DNA of 64,000 bases from Ophioderma brevispina (GCA_023653785.1 JAMKCH010035257.1:40068-104067); one strand, 5' to 3'. Counted from the first letter of the stretch, positions 37,821 to 48,311 are shown. Numbers and translations: made by a program. The notes: a model not told the origin generated them from the sequence alone.

Positions 37821-38400
37821 AACGACTTTACGCTACTTTTCCTGTGCCGGGAAAAACGGCCGAGATGCAATGAAACGCAAAATTTGTTTCTCGTTGCATC
37901 TGGGCCTTATTTAAAAATAAAAATAGATTGCACCTCGTTGCATTTGGACCGATGTTCGGCAAACCACCCGGTCCGGGTTAGGGTTAATAAGCGGGCATAA
38001 AAGTAAATCTAGGGAATTTATAGCCTAACTTTATAGCCTAACTTTTAAGTTTGCCATAACTTTAATCAACAAATGTGTCTATTACATGAATAGCATAAAC
38101 TCGCACTCATGGATATTAAAACCACAAAGGTCACAGATCCGTCAAACAAGGTACATGCCGTGAGAATCAACTCTAGCGTGTGTTTTCTTGTGTTACACGC
38201 CATTTCCGCGTTGTCTGCTGAATTAATATCGCCGGCGACATTAATTAGAAAATCGTTCTGTTTACCATAAGCGCACTGATTTGTGTTTAATAATTTCAGG
38301 TGAGGAGCTAATGTATAAAAGCTTTACAACAATGCAAAAATATCAATTTTGAAAAACCTAGAGGGCGCACTATTTTTCAAATGTGCCAGTGTCTCTTTAA

Positions 38401-39215
38401 GGAACTTGTATGCAATAAGATTCAATACCAAATGCCTCCCAATTCTGTTCTTACCATAATTATTTGCATTGGCTTTGAAATTGCACTATTTCCTTGTTTT
38501 GTTGTTGTTGTTGTGTTTTGTTTTGCCGTTTCCCCTATATTTTTCACTGCTTCATGTGAAGTACCAGTTCAAAAAGACACTTTGTATTATTTATCCTCTA
38601 GCAATTATCTAATTTAAAATTATATTATTAAGTACAGTATGTATATGAGTGGAACCCGCAGACCATTCCATTGCACCACATTTAGGTTACTAATGTTTAA
38701 ATGATACTCTAATGGCTTGTTGACATTCATGAGAAGAGCACTATTTATATTGTAAAAACTTAAATATCACTACCCACTGCATTGCATTGATGATACAAGA
38801 ACAATTCAATTCACTCATCTAATGTAAGCATCTAAATTGTGGCCTGCCATAATTGATGCCGATTACTTCCATATCAAGGAACATACCTATAATTAATGGT
38901 CAAGGTGAAGGTTTTCATAATTCTAACTGATCTGCAAGGGATAGTATTCATTTGTTCAGGTTCTTTTAGCTAATAACTTGACAAGCGTAGCAGGGGTTTA
39001 ATGCTAAATTCACTATGAAATGAAATGTGACCTTGAGTAGAAATGTGCGAAGATTACGCTCAGAGGAGGGTTTACACCAACCCCATAATACATTATGATT
39101 TGGAAAATGAACCTTACTGAGATCATGTGATCTCAGTAAATTTATTCTCAACACAAAACCAAGACTTCTATGCTCGTTTTAGTGCATAAAAAGTTAGCAC
39201 TTAATACAATGCGTG
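38401..39215. other. No feature identified
   Basis: AT-rich with a GTTGTTGTTGTTGTG run near 38501. No gene or element end recognised. Confidence 0.4.
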
Positions 39216-39483
39216 ATTTCTAGAGAAATATAATCATCGTAATCGTCATCATCATTTCTAGAGAAATCTGATCATCATCGCCATCATCATCATCATCATC
39301 ATGATCATGATCACGAACATCATCATCATCATCATCATGATCATCATCATCATCATGATCATCATCATCATGATCATCATCATCATAATCATCATGATGA
39401 TGATCATCATCATCATGATCATCATCATGATGATCATCATCATCATGATCATCATCATCATCATCATCACATCATCATCATCC
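39216..39483. repeat. ATC/GAT microsatellite with a duplicated lead-in
   Basis: Long CAT/ATC trinucleotide tract with TGATGATGATC and CATGATCATC switches that make it locally self-complementary. It is preceded by two copies, 37-38 bases apart, of ATTTCTAGAGAAAT (39216, 39253), each holding the palindrome TTTCTAGAAA-like TTTCTAGAGAAA. Frames of poly-Met/Ile across it are artefacts. Confidence 0.95.
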
Positions 39484-40340
39484 TCCTGTAGAAGCCTGTG
39501 GATCAGGAAATGCCCTTAACTAATGGTATGTGTACAGTACAGTTAACAGAGTATAAATATATTGCAATGATTTATGGGATTGGTTGAAACCCACCCACTA
39601 AGGGTCAACACCTATTAATAGATCTGATGGATGGAGGTGACAACTTGACTGCATCAGTGTATTCACCCTGCTATGTAACCTGGCTTCATTTTGATGTACA
39701 GCCATAACAATGAACCACTAACCTTACAGAAAAAATACACACTAATTAAAATATGGCTGGTCATTTCTTTTTCATAAAGTGCACTACATTGATTTCCACT
39801 CTCGTATTTCTATTTTTATTCTTGATGCACATCGTTAGCTAAATAAACACTGCCTTAGAAAAATACAAACATGTACTAAATTGGTTCTCATTTTGACACC
39901 ATGTACATAATATTTTGATTTTCAGGGATCTCAATGGATTTTATCAAAGGTCCTTTTTCATCTTATAGTAAACATTCTGTAGCATACTCTGGATTGCAAA
40001 GTTTTGAGCATAAACAATTTCAATTTTCATTAAGTATTTTACTGCTTTTAAGCCTCTACCCCAATTCCACACATCCTGTCTTTAGTCTGAGTGAATCAAA
40101 TCGCATCCCGCTTACCGCAAAAAAAAGGACGGAAATTTGTTATTGTTTTATTTTTTAGGTCAGATGCTTGGGGGTAACACAATATTTGAACCATAAGCCT
40201 GCGTGCATACCAAGTCAATGTAATTATTTTGACACATGAAGTCGGGGAGTCTTATACAGCAAGTCCTTGTTCCAGCTCAATGCATTGGCCATGTTTATAT
40301 ATACCATCAAGTGAGCGCAACAAGGTAGTGCAATAGCACT
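39484..40340. other. No gene; one dispersed 33 bp repeat relic
   Basis: ATTGCAATGATTTATGGGATTGG near 39560 matches CATTGCAATGCATTATGGGATTGG near 51908 almost base for base, a short shared repeat of unknown kind. The rest is AT-rich and featureless. Confidence 0.35.
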
Positions 40341-40690
40341 GTGGGAGAGTGTGGTATAGTGGTTAGGGTGCTTGCCTGTGGCGCAAATTTACCAAAAATT
40401 CCCAGGTTCGAATCCCGGTGGGGTCACTTGCTGGGATTTATTGGGGTACACAGTTCTGGATTTGATCTGTATACCAGCTACTGATTAAATACAGTATACT
40501 GCTCTCCTCCATGGTTCACCTGGAATTGGACAAATGAATCATGAAAGCATCCCATCCTTCAGAGGGGATGTTAGCCATCGGTCCTGTGTACAGAGAGTCA
40601 CAACTGTACATGTACATTGTACATCACAGCCAGTGTCGAATAAAAGTAGGGTGAAAACCCCTGACTGTTCCTAAACCACCCCGGCTTCAA
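40341..40690 (+). mobile_element. tRNA-derived SINE (family S2) with intact A and B boxes
   Basis: TGGTATAGTGGTTAGGGTGC at 40352 is a strong A box and GGTTCGAATCCCGG at 40405 a perfect B box, 53 bases apart. The segment between them is too long and does not fold into an anticodon arm, so this is a SINE head rather than a tRNA gene. The body includes CATCCTTCAGAGGGGATGTTAGCC and CGGTCCTGTGTACAGAGAGTC, typical of tRNA SINEs in marine animals as far as I recall. The 3' end is uncertain; I place it after GTGTCGAATAAAAGTAGGG and the CCCCGGCTT block. Confidence 0.8.
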
Positions 40691-40839
40691 AAGAAAGCCA
40701 TGTCAGGAGCATCCCTATCATAGATACATGCAGCCCCGGAATAGCTAACTCAGTTGAATAAATCCAGACACCACCACAAGCCATCATATATCATGACTTG
40801 TGATACATTTGTGTGCTGCCATGTATTATCTCTCCTTCA

Positions 40840-40906
40840 GTCAGTGGCTCTGGAAATGGTTCTTCAGGTGACTGTCACCTGAAAAACCATTTCAAGAGCC
40901 ACTGAC
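40840..40906. repeat. 67 bp near-perfect palindrome
   Basis: The left arm GTCAGTGGCTCTGGAAATGG.. and the right arm ..CCATTTCAAGAGCCACTGAC pair over about 33 bases with three mismatches and almost no loop (the centre is GGTGACTGTCACC). One arm is found diverged at 30530. The lack of a loop argues against a microRNA precursor; it fits a minimal foldback element or an inverted duplication. Confidence 0.9.
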
Positions 40907-41253
40907 CAAAGACTTGGTATAATGGCATGTTTGATTGGAATTTCTGAAGGCGTACAAAAACTTGACAAACACAGGATTTCCATGTTTCCGTAAAAGTCTG
41001 AAATTATTTAAAGCAGCAGTACTGGAATTTGGTGAAAATTTGATTTCAGTAATTTAACTTATACTGAGTTGTTTTGCTCAAGTGTAAAGGTATAGTGAAA
41101 TTTCTACATGTACAGTGGTCTTTCCGTCCGTGTAGGCCTACATGTTCAAAGGTGTAGGCTACATGTCCAAGCACAAACAACATCCATCCAGTAACATTGT
41201 GGATAAAAAAAAAATACAACCCCACGATGAGACATTTATCGCTTGGAGTATAT

Positions 41254-41744
41254 CAGGGGTGTCCAACCTTTTTGATGCAGGGACCGCATTGGTTGAATCT
41301 GCAACTACTGCGGGCTGCAAACAAGTAATCGGGGCTCTCAAGTTTGGTTTATGACGTGCCTACATAAGTCTGGAAGTAGGTCCCATATCTATACCAATAT
41401 TTGCTGAAAAGGGACCCATAGCAATACCAGAGATGCAGATTTTGGGTCAAATTCAACACAAATTCTCCATTTTGTTGATCTTTTTAGCAAATTTTGAAAA
41501 CTTTTGGCTTCATTTTGAGGAAATTGGATTAATTTCCCACAATTTTTAGAAAATTTTGGTTTCAGATTGATGAAATTGAACCAATTTTCCAACAATGTTT
41601 AAAAAGTTCGGTTTCAGATTGAGGAAATTGAACTAATTCAAATGACATTTTTTTTCTAAATCTATTCTGGGAAGTACCTCGCGGCCGCATGAGAGCTCTT
41701 AGCGGGCCGCAAATGGCCTGCGGGCCACAGGTTGGATACCCCTG
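41254..41744. mobile_element. hAT-type non-autonomous element with perfect 8 bp target duplication
   Basis: Ends CAGGGGTGTCCAACCT and AGGTTGGATACCCCTG are inverted repeats with one mismatch. The octamer GAGTATAT lies immediately outside both ends (41246-41253 and 41745-41752), the exact signature of hAT insertion. Subterminal blocks GACCGCATTGG..GGGCTGC and GCGGGCCGC..GGCCTGCGGGCC are GC-rich. The interior at 41491-41640 has three diverged ~54 bp units of TTTTGGTTTCAGATTGA-GAAATTG. No transposase frame is present. Confidence 0.92.
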
Positions 41745-41752
41745 GAGTATAT

Positions 41753-42337
41753 ACATGGGATACTGGTGTAAACCATCATCACAGCATCTCCGGATAAGAC
41801 GATATGATAGTGGAGTATACATCGGGCTTAAAAACAGCAATTAGTATTCAACTTGATACCCCAGTTCATCAATTCACACACATCCTGTATACATATACTC
41901 CAAAAGCAGGTGACCCCATACTCAGCAGCACAGCAACTACTTCAGATCTATTTTTAATATTCCCTTGTTCAACCTTGACCTCAAAACCCCACTGAAGTAC
42001 AATACCAGTCAGCAGGCTGTGGATTGGGATATGAACTTGTTAGCTGTGTAGCCATGGGATAGTAAGACAGAGGTCAGACCCAGCTTGATCTGTTTCTCAA
42101 GAGTTCCCAGTGGGCAAATAACATTCTCCTGAAGTGTTACCAGTCTGGTCTACCTCAATAAACAAGTGAGAACAGGCTCAGAATTAGAAGTGATATAAAT
42201 GGGCTACTGGGTTTGAGGGAATGTTTACTGCATACATGGATGGATACTGTGCAATGTTGTTGCTATGTCATTGCTGCGGCTGCTGTCATCACGGCAATCC
42301 TCATCATAATATATAGTGAAATTCAAATGACATTAGT
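41753..42337. other. No feature identified
   Basis: Plain AT-rich DNA; short frames unrecognised. Confidence 0.35.
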
Positions 42338-42801
42338 CATGTCTATACGGAGGCTGAAACTCCGGAGTGTCAAAACTCTGGAGTGTCGATCAAGGTTTTT
42401 GAACTTGTGGACACATTCAGAGTTTTAAACTCCCAAGTTTCATCGAGGGTCTAGCGGGGCTTTATCCCCCTAAAAACTTGGGGTGAAGCTCAAACTCCGA
42501 TAACACTCCGGAGTGTTTGGAGTGTCTTGACGTGTGGACAGCTTCAGGGGATAGTGAGTGAAGGTGACCTCACAAGGTCATCTTTGTTGACAAATTCCTG
42601 TGTTTGGATATCATGCACGAAAGTCTGGTATGTTGACTACCGGTCTTCACTCTGATATGAGAAGCGGAGGAGAATGGTCAGGGTGATGATTTCAGAGTTT
42701 CAGCCATCGTGTGAACACAACTGGAGTAAAGTCAAATAATTGGATTTAATTTTCACCTCCGGAGTTTCAAACCCTTGGAGTTTCATGACTGTGTGAACAT
42801 G
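42338..42801. mobile_element. Foldback element rich in AAACTCCGGAGT motifs
   Basis: The left end CATGTCTATACGGAGGCTGA then AACTCCGGAGTG, and the right end in reverse complement CATGTTCACACAGTCATGA then AACTCC..TTTGAAACTCCGG, give ~50 bp imperfect inverted repeats. Inside, AAACTC, ACTCCGGAGT and TGTGGACA/TGTGAACA motifs recur at least eight times in both directions (42356, 42373, 42412, 42502, 42760, 42776). Class unknown. Confidence 0.65.
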
Positions 42802-42894
42802 GTGATGCCCAAGAGAGGATTCCAAGGTACCCTACATTTGGTTTTCCTGGGGAATTCCCATTTATCATGCTTATGAGAAACTTGTGCTGGTTTT

Positions 42895-43145
42895 GCTAAT
42901 TGTTTGACTTTACTCTGTTGCCTGTACTCCTTTTCATGCAAACAGTGTTAAAATTCATAATTCTGTCGCATTTCGGTCGACCAATGTTAATTTTACAAAG
43001 TACTCTATGGGTTTATAAAACCGCATTTTCAGCTCTCACATCAAACATATTCAAATATCAGTGCAAAACTTTACAGATGGAGTTTTGGGGTGAAGGCACT
43101 TCTATCAAGATGAAAAGTTTATAAATCGGGTCATCCCCCTTTAAG
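42895..43145 (-). repeat. Interspersed repeat family R1, partial minus-strand copy
   Basis: Read in reverse it begins AAAGGGGGATGACCCGATTTA, then CATCTTGATAGAAG, CCTTCACCCCAAAACTCCATC and a diverged body; the second half of the family is missing. Confidence 0.65.
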
Positions 43146-44976
43146 TGGAAGAGGTTTGTTTTGTAGCCACAGCGCACTGGAAGTGAGAGTAAAACTGTTG
43201 ACCCTTGCACTATTGTAATGCTATGCCCACTTTATGGCATTTAACAAAAACAACAGGAATTCTCTTTGTCTGAATACTAACACGTTTTCTGTACTACTGT
43301 TACTGGAGGTACACATTGCTATTTAGTTTCATAAGTGATAGCCACTTTGCCAGTTCAGGTTTGACTTTCACGACCTCATTCCTTGATCCTTACATGGGTA
43401 ACCTTATTCAGAGCGCATACAGTCATCTCAACTCACAGCGTAATAACTCTGCAACTTGTTACTGCTACTTGGGTTCATAGGGGAATCCAAAAATAACCAT
43501 TGAGTCACCTCGTAATAGCTGCAAATTATATTTTGCTTACTTTTTAAAATAATCCAATAAAGCCACATGTATGCGCCCATTATACATTGTAGTTTATAAC
43601 AGCACCCAACAAGCCACATAACATTAAGTCTGAGAAGAAGACTATTAAGCGCTACAATGTATGCTGTGGCATTTCCAAGCTGTGCTTGTATTCACAATAT
43701 GTCGTCAACTTGCTATGTTGCACTTTTGCCCCTGTCCCCAATAATATGAGTTGGTAGAATCTATAGCCACACTACAATCCTGCTGCCATGCTTTGCAGTC
43801 TGATTACTAACAGCCCTGTAATCCTTATTCTGCTTATAACACGCTATGCCCTTCACATAACCATCCTTTCATATAATAAGGATTTAAAGGTGAAACAGTG
43901 ATTTTACTTGGGCATAGCTGTGAAAAAGTAGTATAGGCATCCTCATCATTAGATAATAGGAATAATATTTCTGGTTGTACTGTGTAACATGCAGAGTTAA
44001 TAGGCTAAAGGGAAAAATCTGTCCCAGAATATTTGGTAAAATCTGTGCTATACTTTTTAGTTCAAATTCCAGTTTTTGGCCCACTCTGCCAAATTTGTAA
44101 TCCTATTTTTCTGTAACTAGATATAAACAAAACAAATATCAAGTTTCAAATGACCTAGTGCATAGTGCTTATGCAGCAAATAAGATTTTGCACAACTTTG
44201 CAAGCTACAGCCATCTTTAATGCTTGGCCTTTATTGTGTTAGTTGAAATGATGTATTGAAATACATAATGGACTTTGATTCAAGAAATTGTTTTGGCAGA
44301 CAGCTGATACCGTCAGACATTAACCTCTGTGCTGGATACTTGTTGGGTCAAATCTAGTACAAATACCAGCAGTAGGGCATGTTTTCAAAATGCTTTCCTT
44401 GTAAGAGTGAAAGCATTACATTCAGGTTTATTACCTCAACAAGGTTTTATACCATAAAATATCACACAGTGTAATTCTGTGGTATTTGTGGTAGTTACAA
44501 AACCCACAATCAAATTTTGTGGTAATTTGTGGAATATGGGAGAGTGTCACGATGAAAGCTGGTGTAACTTTTGCAGATATATGCCAGAAACATGCTTGCC
44601 TTGTTAAGAAATATTCCCCTAATACGACAACAAAAAAAAACCTTCACTCAGCTGAGGCCAAAAATTCACTAACTCCAAAAAGAGCGATGGCATCATCGTA
44701 CAAACACACAATGTATTCTCACGAAAATCGCTGGCCGCGCCACTACACCCTCATGCTTGCGCATCCCTGGTCATAGCCCTGGGGCACTTGGGGACACCTG
44801 GTTCAAATCCCACCCAAATGTCAAACTTCTTTACCGCTCTGTCCCTTTACCCTAAGATTGTAACCGATATTTGTAATCGGTTCTCGGATGGGCGGGGGGC
44901 CGATTCTGCAAAATCGGCAAAACATCGTATCGGTAAAAATATGTCAGAGGCTGCCGATCCTCAGCCGATGTCGATC
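43146..44976. other. No gene; weak SINE-like box at 44802
   Basis: GGTTCAAATCCCACC at 44802 matches a tRNA-type B box but I see no A box at the right distance, so it may be a SINE fragment. 44865-44970 repeats CCGAT/ATCGG many times (ATCGGTTCTCGG, GGGGCCGATT, AAATCGGC, TATCGG, GCCGATCC). The rest is featureless. Confidence 0.4.
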
Positions 44977-45430
44977 TATCTATCTATCTATACAAGCATT
45001 TTAAGCGCTCTACTAAGAACACAGCGCTTTAACAAGAAAAACATATATAAATAAAGGCAACAAAGCATACAAAAACAAACAAACTCAAGATGGGAATAAG
45101 GATGTTTTCAAATGCGCTTGAAAACAGGACACGACCCAGCCTCACGAATCTCCTAGGCATGTCCATTCCACACCTCGGAGCAGCGACAGCAAGGAGGAAT
45201 CACCCGCCTTTTTTATAGATCTCAACATGGAAAGACGAGTGTAATAAGAGTGAGAACGGAGTCTGCGTCCTGTTTCAAGAGGATTGTTTCTCTGTAGAGA
45301 AAAAAGATCACCCAAGTAAGGGAAAAAGGAGCTTTTCATTGCACATTTATAAACAATATAACATAATCTTCTACTGAATGCGTTCTTTAACAGGCCAACC
45401 AATGCAATTCGCCTGTAACAAGCCAGTAGA
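44977..45430 (-). repeat. Probable interspersed repeat with a TCTA microsatellite at its edge
   Basis: TCTATCTATCTATCTATC at 44974-44993 is followed by AAGCGCTCTACTAAG, AGCGCTTTAACAAG, AACATATATAAATAAA and, in reverse, TTTCAAGCGCATTTGAAAAC and GAGGTGTGGAATGGACATG. Such GCGCT..ATAAATA strings resemble the 3' regions of animal retroposons, but I cannot name the family. An 86-codon minus-strand frame (45142-45402) lies inside it and is not recognised. Confidence 0.35.
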
Positions 45431-46629
45431 GTGCTGGTCCCGGCTACATCTGAATATTAAGCGCTCAGCTTGTTTTGGAGGCGCTCAACGCTTTAGGTCA
45501 CATTCACGTGCACATTCATGATGTCTTAATGAATGAAAGGGACGAAGTACAATAGGTATTTTTCCATGTTTTAAGTAAGAACATAAGAACAGAGTTGCTC
45601 AAAAATGAACCTTTCCTCCGAAATTCCTATCAGAACTCATCAAATGTGGACTGCACAGATTTGATGATTATAATCATCGTCTCCATTCCTAGTTTAAAGA
45701 AATTTGAAACTCGGTGCGCTCTTATATATGGGTCAATCGTCGATCGGTGGAGCAGCCGATACTACAAAAAAAATATCGTCCATCTGATCGTCAGAGGAAC
45801 CCTGGATCGGTTAATCTCTACTTCCCCGTCCCTTCCTCCCAGCTAGAAACGAAAACAGCATTAGGGTTAAATCATGCAAACTGCAAATTTAGACCTTGGA
45901 TGAAACAAATCTTATGTTTTGCTAATGAACAAACATATGTTGCAAGCACAAATGAGATAGACGTACTTGGCGCTAGATTACATTTAATTACTTACGATGA
46001 TCTAACTTTTGATTAGGTCGACTTCTATAGTTCCAATATAGGGCATTTCCTCTCTTTACATCAATGATCCTTCTCAAACAGGCTGTTAATATTTGATTCT
46101 AAGTGAACTCAATGTCCTACAAGACCATATCGATGCCACCAACATGTTTTGCTCCGATTATACCACAGTCCTCAATCAACGCTATATTATGTAGCCATGA
46201 CAGACAAGGTTTTCTCAAATGTCAATCTCCTCCTTGCAATCATCTATCTTCTATTTAAACCACCGGCCAAAATGCTATACATCTTCCCGCTGAATGTCAT
46301 TTCTACATCACACACTGCCGCTTTAATTTGCACATCAAAACAATATCGAGAGAGGTATTCAAAAGGATTACCTAGGATTCTACCATAATTTCTACACGAC
46401 ACAATTAGCATACCTGCCAATGTTTCAAAAGTCGGAATCAGAATGAGAGTTGCGATCAATATGTAGCCTGGACCTGGAGTTACAATCTAATGCATAATTT
46501 TATCCTTGTCTTTTAACGGAAATACACCAAAATCTTGTAGCCTACCAAAGAGAAAATGAGAAATAATGAAGCACTTATTACTGCCAAGAAATAATGATAC
46601 AGGTAAGATGCATTTTTTTACTGGACAAA
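45431..46629. other. No feature identified
   Basis: Short unrecognised frames; GTCGATCGG/AGCCGATA strings near 45740 echo the CCGAT motifs at 44.9 kb. Confidence 0.35.
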
Positions 46630-46790
46630 GACAATATACACGGCTGCCAGGTATATAGCGATCCGGTGGTAGCTGCCGGCAGCCGGGTATGTAGACGAAG
46701 CCCCGCTGCCGAGGGACTACAACACGCCAAAAGCTTGCCGGCTGGCCGTGTATGGAATGTCACGTGACCGGCAGCCGTGAGTGATGGCTT
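46630..46790. repeat. GC-rich foldback with GCTGCCGGCAGC core
   Basis: ATACACGGCTGCCAGG (46636) is complemented by GCTGGCCGTGTAT (46741) and again by CCGGCAGCCGTGA (46768). Between them are the perfect palindrome GCTGCCGGCAGC (46672) and CCCCGCTGCCGAGG. GTCACGTGAC at 46759 is a perfect E-box palindrome. The island is much richer in CpG than its flanks, which are extremely AT-rich downstream. No frame of note. Confidence 0.65.
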
Positions 46791-46814
46791 CCTCAAAGAT
46801 AGAATAATAAGGGC

Positions 46815-47345
46815 TAGAGGTCGACAGTTTTTCTTTAATTTCTTTTATATGGGTAATTTTTGTAGATTTTACCATTGGTTTTGTTATTATTATTTTATTT
46901 GTATAGATTTTGTAGTGCTTTAAATTTTGACAAGTATTTTAGAGTGTTATTAATATATTTGCATTTGTATTTTATTAATCAATGGTATATTTTAAAATAT
47001 TTGTAGTTTTATTTAATTTGTTAATTTGGTCACAATTAATAAAAGTAAAAAATTAAAAATTTTATGGTTTTACTTTTAATTTTAATCTATTTTGGTTTTA
47101 TCTAGTTTTTAATTTAAGATTGTTTTATTTTTAAAATTATTCATTTTTATTTGATTTTAATAGTACCTTTCGTTGTTATTTTATTCTCTTTTTTATTCTT
47201 GTTGAATCTTATTTTTTTGTTCGTTATTTTTTAATTGTTTTTAATTAGCATTGTCTTTATTTGTTATTTTAAAATTTTATTCATTATTGTAAAACTCTAT
47301 TTACAGTCTTATTTTGTTAATATTTCGTTTATTTAGGCCTTCCAT
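46815..47345. repeat. Extreme AT tract with strand skew
   Basis: About 530 bp of TTTTATTTT/TTTAATTTT-like sequence with very little G or C and far more T than A on the plus strand. It starts directly after the GC-rich foldback. No gene. Confidence 0.8.
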
Positions 47346-47865
47346 TATTTGTTTTATTTTAGTACGTTGTTGTAGAGTAGCAGTAGCAAACTATTTAAAA
47401 GAGGCAACGTCAGATCACATCTTTGGTCTAAGAAATGGTAGTTTGCCTTTAGCCTCATGTGAATGTGTGATTTCATGTAATGTATTTTACAGTCACGCTG
47501 ACATTGCGTTACCCATTTGTTTTATTCTGGAAAACTAAAAAAAAAAAAAAAAAACCTATACACTATTACACTGTACTACTCAAACTAGAGTTGTATATCC
47601 CAATGATGCAAATAAGACATTGTTTTTATGGATTCCATTTGTTATGAAAGCGGACTAACTTGTCGGACAATGTCGGGAGTAGTCACGATAATGAAACGAA
47701 TGAGGTATGAGGCTACAATTCATCGCCATCCACATGTACGCAAAAAATTGCGACCCGGGAACACGTCGCCCGACATGCAAATGAATGCGGAAGTCCTTAA
47801 CTGACACATGTTCGAAATTGCAGAGTGAATTAAAGTTAAGATTGTTTTCTACACTCGTCAATACA
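47346..47865. other. Plain stretch with an 18-base A run near 47539
   Basis: Nothing recognised other than the A run, which has no obvious retroposon body upstream. Confidence 0.35.
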
Positions 47866-47870
47866 TAAGT

Positions 47871-48311
47871 CATAGGCGGATTTAGGGGCGCAGCCGGCAC
47901 GCGCCCCCCATTTTATGCAAAGCAAAGGGCGCCGGGCGCCTTGTAGATGTTTAAAAATGTCTTTTGCCGCACAGGGTGCTGGGCGCCCTGTATATCGGAA
48001 AATGACCTTTGTGCGGGCCCTTGCCGACCACAATTTTAAAAATTTTCGGGCTCGCTGTGCTAGACACAATTTGTTTCATCCGGTTTGAAATTCTGAAAGC
48101 AGGGGGGGTACTTTTCTTTGTTGTGTGGTTTGGTGCTATGGGATTGACAAAAATGAAAATTCTAGGTGTCGGCACTCCCCCCCCCCCCCCCCCCCCCGCG
48201 ATTCGGAATTTCGAACGCGTGAAAAAAAAATTGGGAAAATTTTAAAAGCGAATAGTGAGGGCGCCCACCTATAATAGGTTTTGAGAATTTGAGAATTCCT
48301 GGATCCGCCCG
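47871..48311. mobile_element. CGGATCC-ended MITE, 441 bp
   Basis: The left end CATAGGCGGATTTAGGGGCG and the right end in reverse CGGGCGGATCCAGG are inverted repeats of the kind widespread in marine animals. TAAGT stands directly outside both ends (47866-47870 and 48312-48316), a candidate 5 bp target duplication. Internally GGGCGCCGGGCGCC and GCTGGGCGCCCTG repeat, and a 21-base C run lies at 48177-48197. A large central part (48000-48170) may have coded once but has no recognisable domain. Confidence 0.7.

Larger units (their letters stand above)
37010..37987. mobile_element. piggyBac-like non-autonomous element nested in T2
   Basis: TTAA at 37010 is followed by CCCTAACGCGGCC, and the far end in reverse complement reads TTAA-CCCTAACCCGGACC, ending in TTAA at 37984. 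TTAA target duplications with CCCT-starting inverted ends are the hallmark of piggyBac elements. The paralogue at 51359-51880 has no insert here and reads GGGACATTGATA where this copy has GGGACA-TTAA-insert-TTAA-TAAGCG, so the boundaries are supported by an empty site. The element is CpG-rich, unlike its surroundings, and carries six 43 bp direct units plus a TTTA microsatellite near 37612. Open frames across it, up to 165 codons, follow the repeats and show no transposase motif. Confidence 0.85.
36870..38400. mobile_element. TTAA-flanked MITE family T2, copy 1, split by a nested element
   Basis: The left end TTAA-AGTGGCACTGGCACAT and the right end in reverse complement, TTAA-AGAGACACTGGCACAT, are ~18 bp inverted repeats inside TTAA. 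The span is 1,531 bp, of which 978 bp (37010-37987) is a later insertion, so the host is about 555 bp. It aligns with 51359-51880 on both sides of the insertion. Features shared by both copies are ATGATAGTCTAGG, TCGCCGGCGA within a longer palindrome (38228), CAGGTGAGGA and a TATA-like TATAAAAG (38314). A small direct repeat, TATAGCCTAACTTT, near 38021 is unique to this copy. No protein is encoded. Confidence 0.85.

Noticed and set aside
39270..39483. CRISPR array
   Set aside because: Simple trinucleotide repeat with no unique spacers, in eukaryotic sequence.
39258..39519. Poly-Met/Ile proteins
   Set aside because: Translations of the ATC microsatellite.
40341..40425. tRNA gene
   Set aside because: A and B boxes are excellent, but the segment between them is too long and does not form an anticodon arm, and a conserved SINE body follows.
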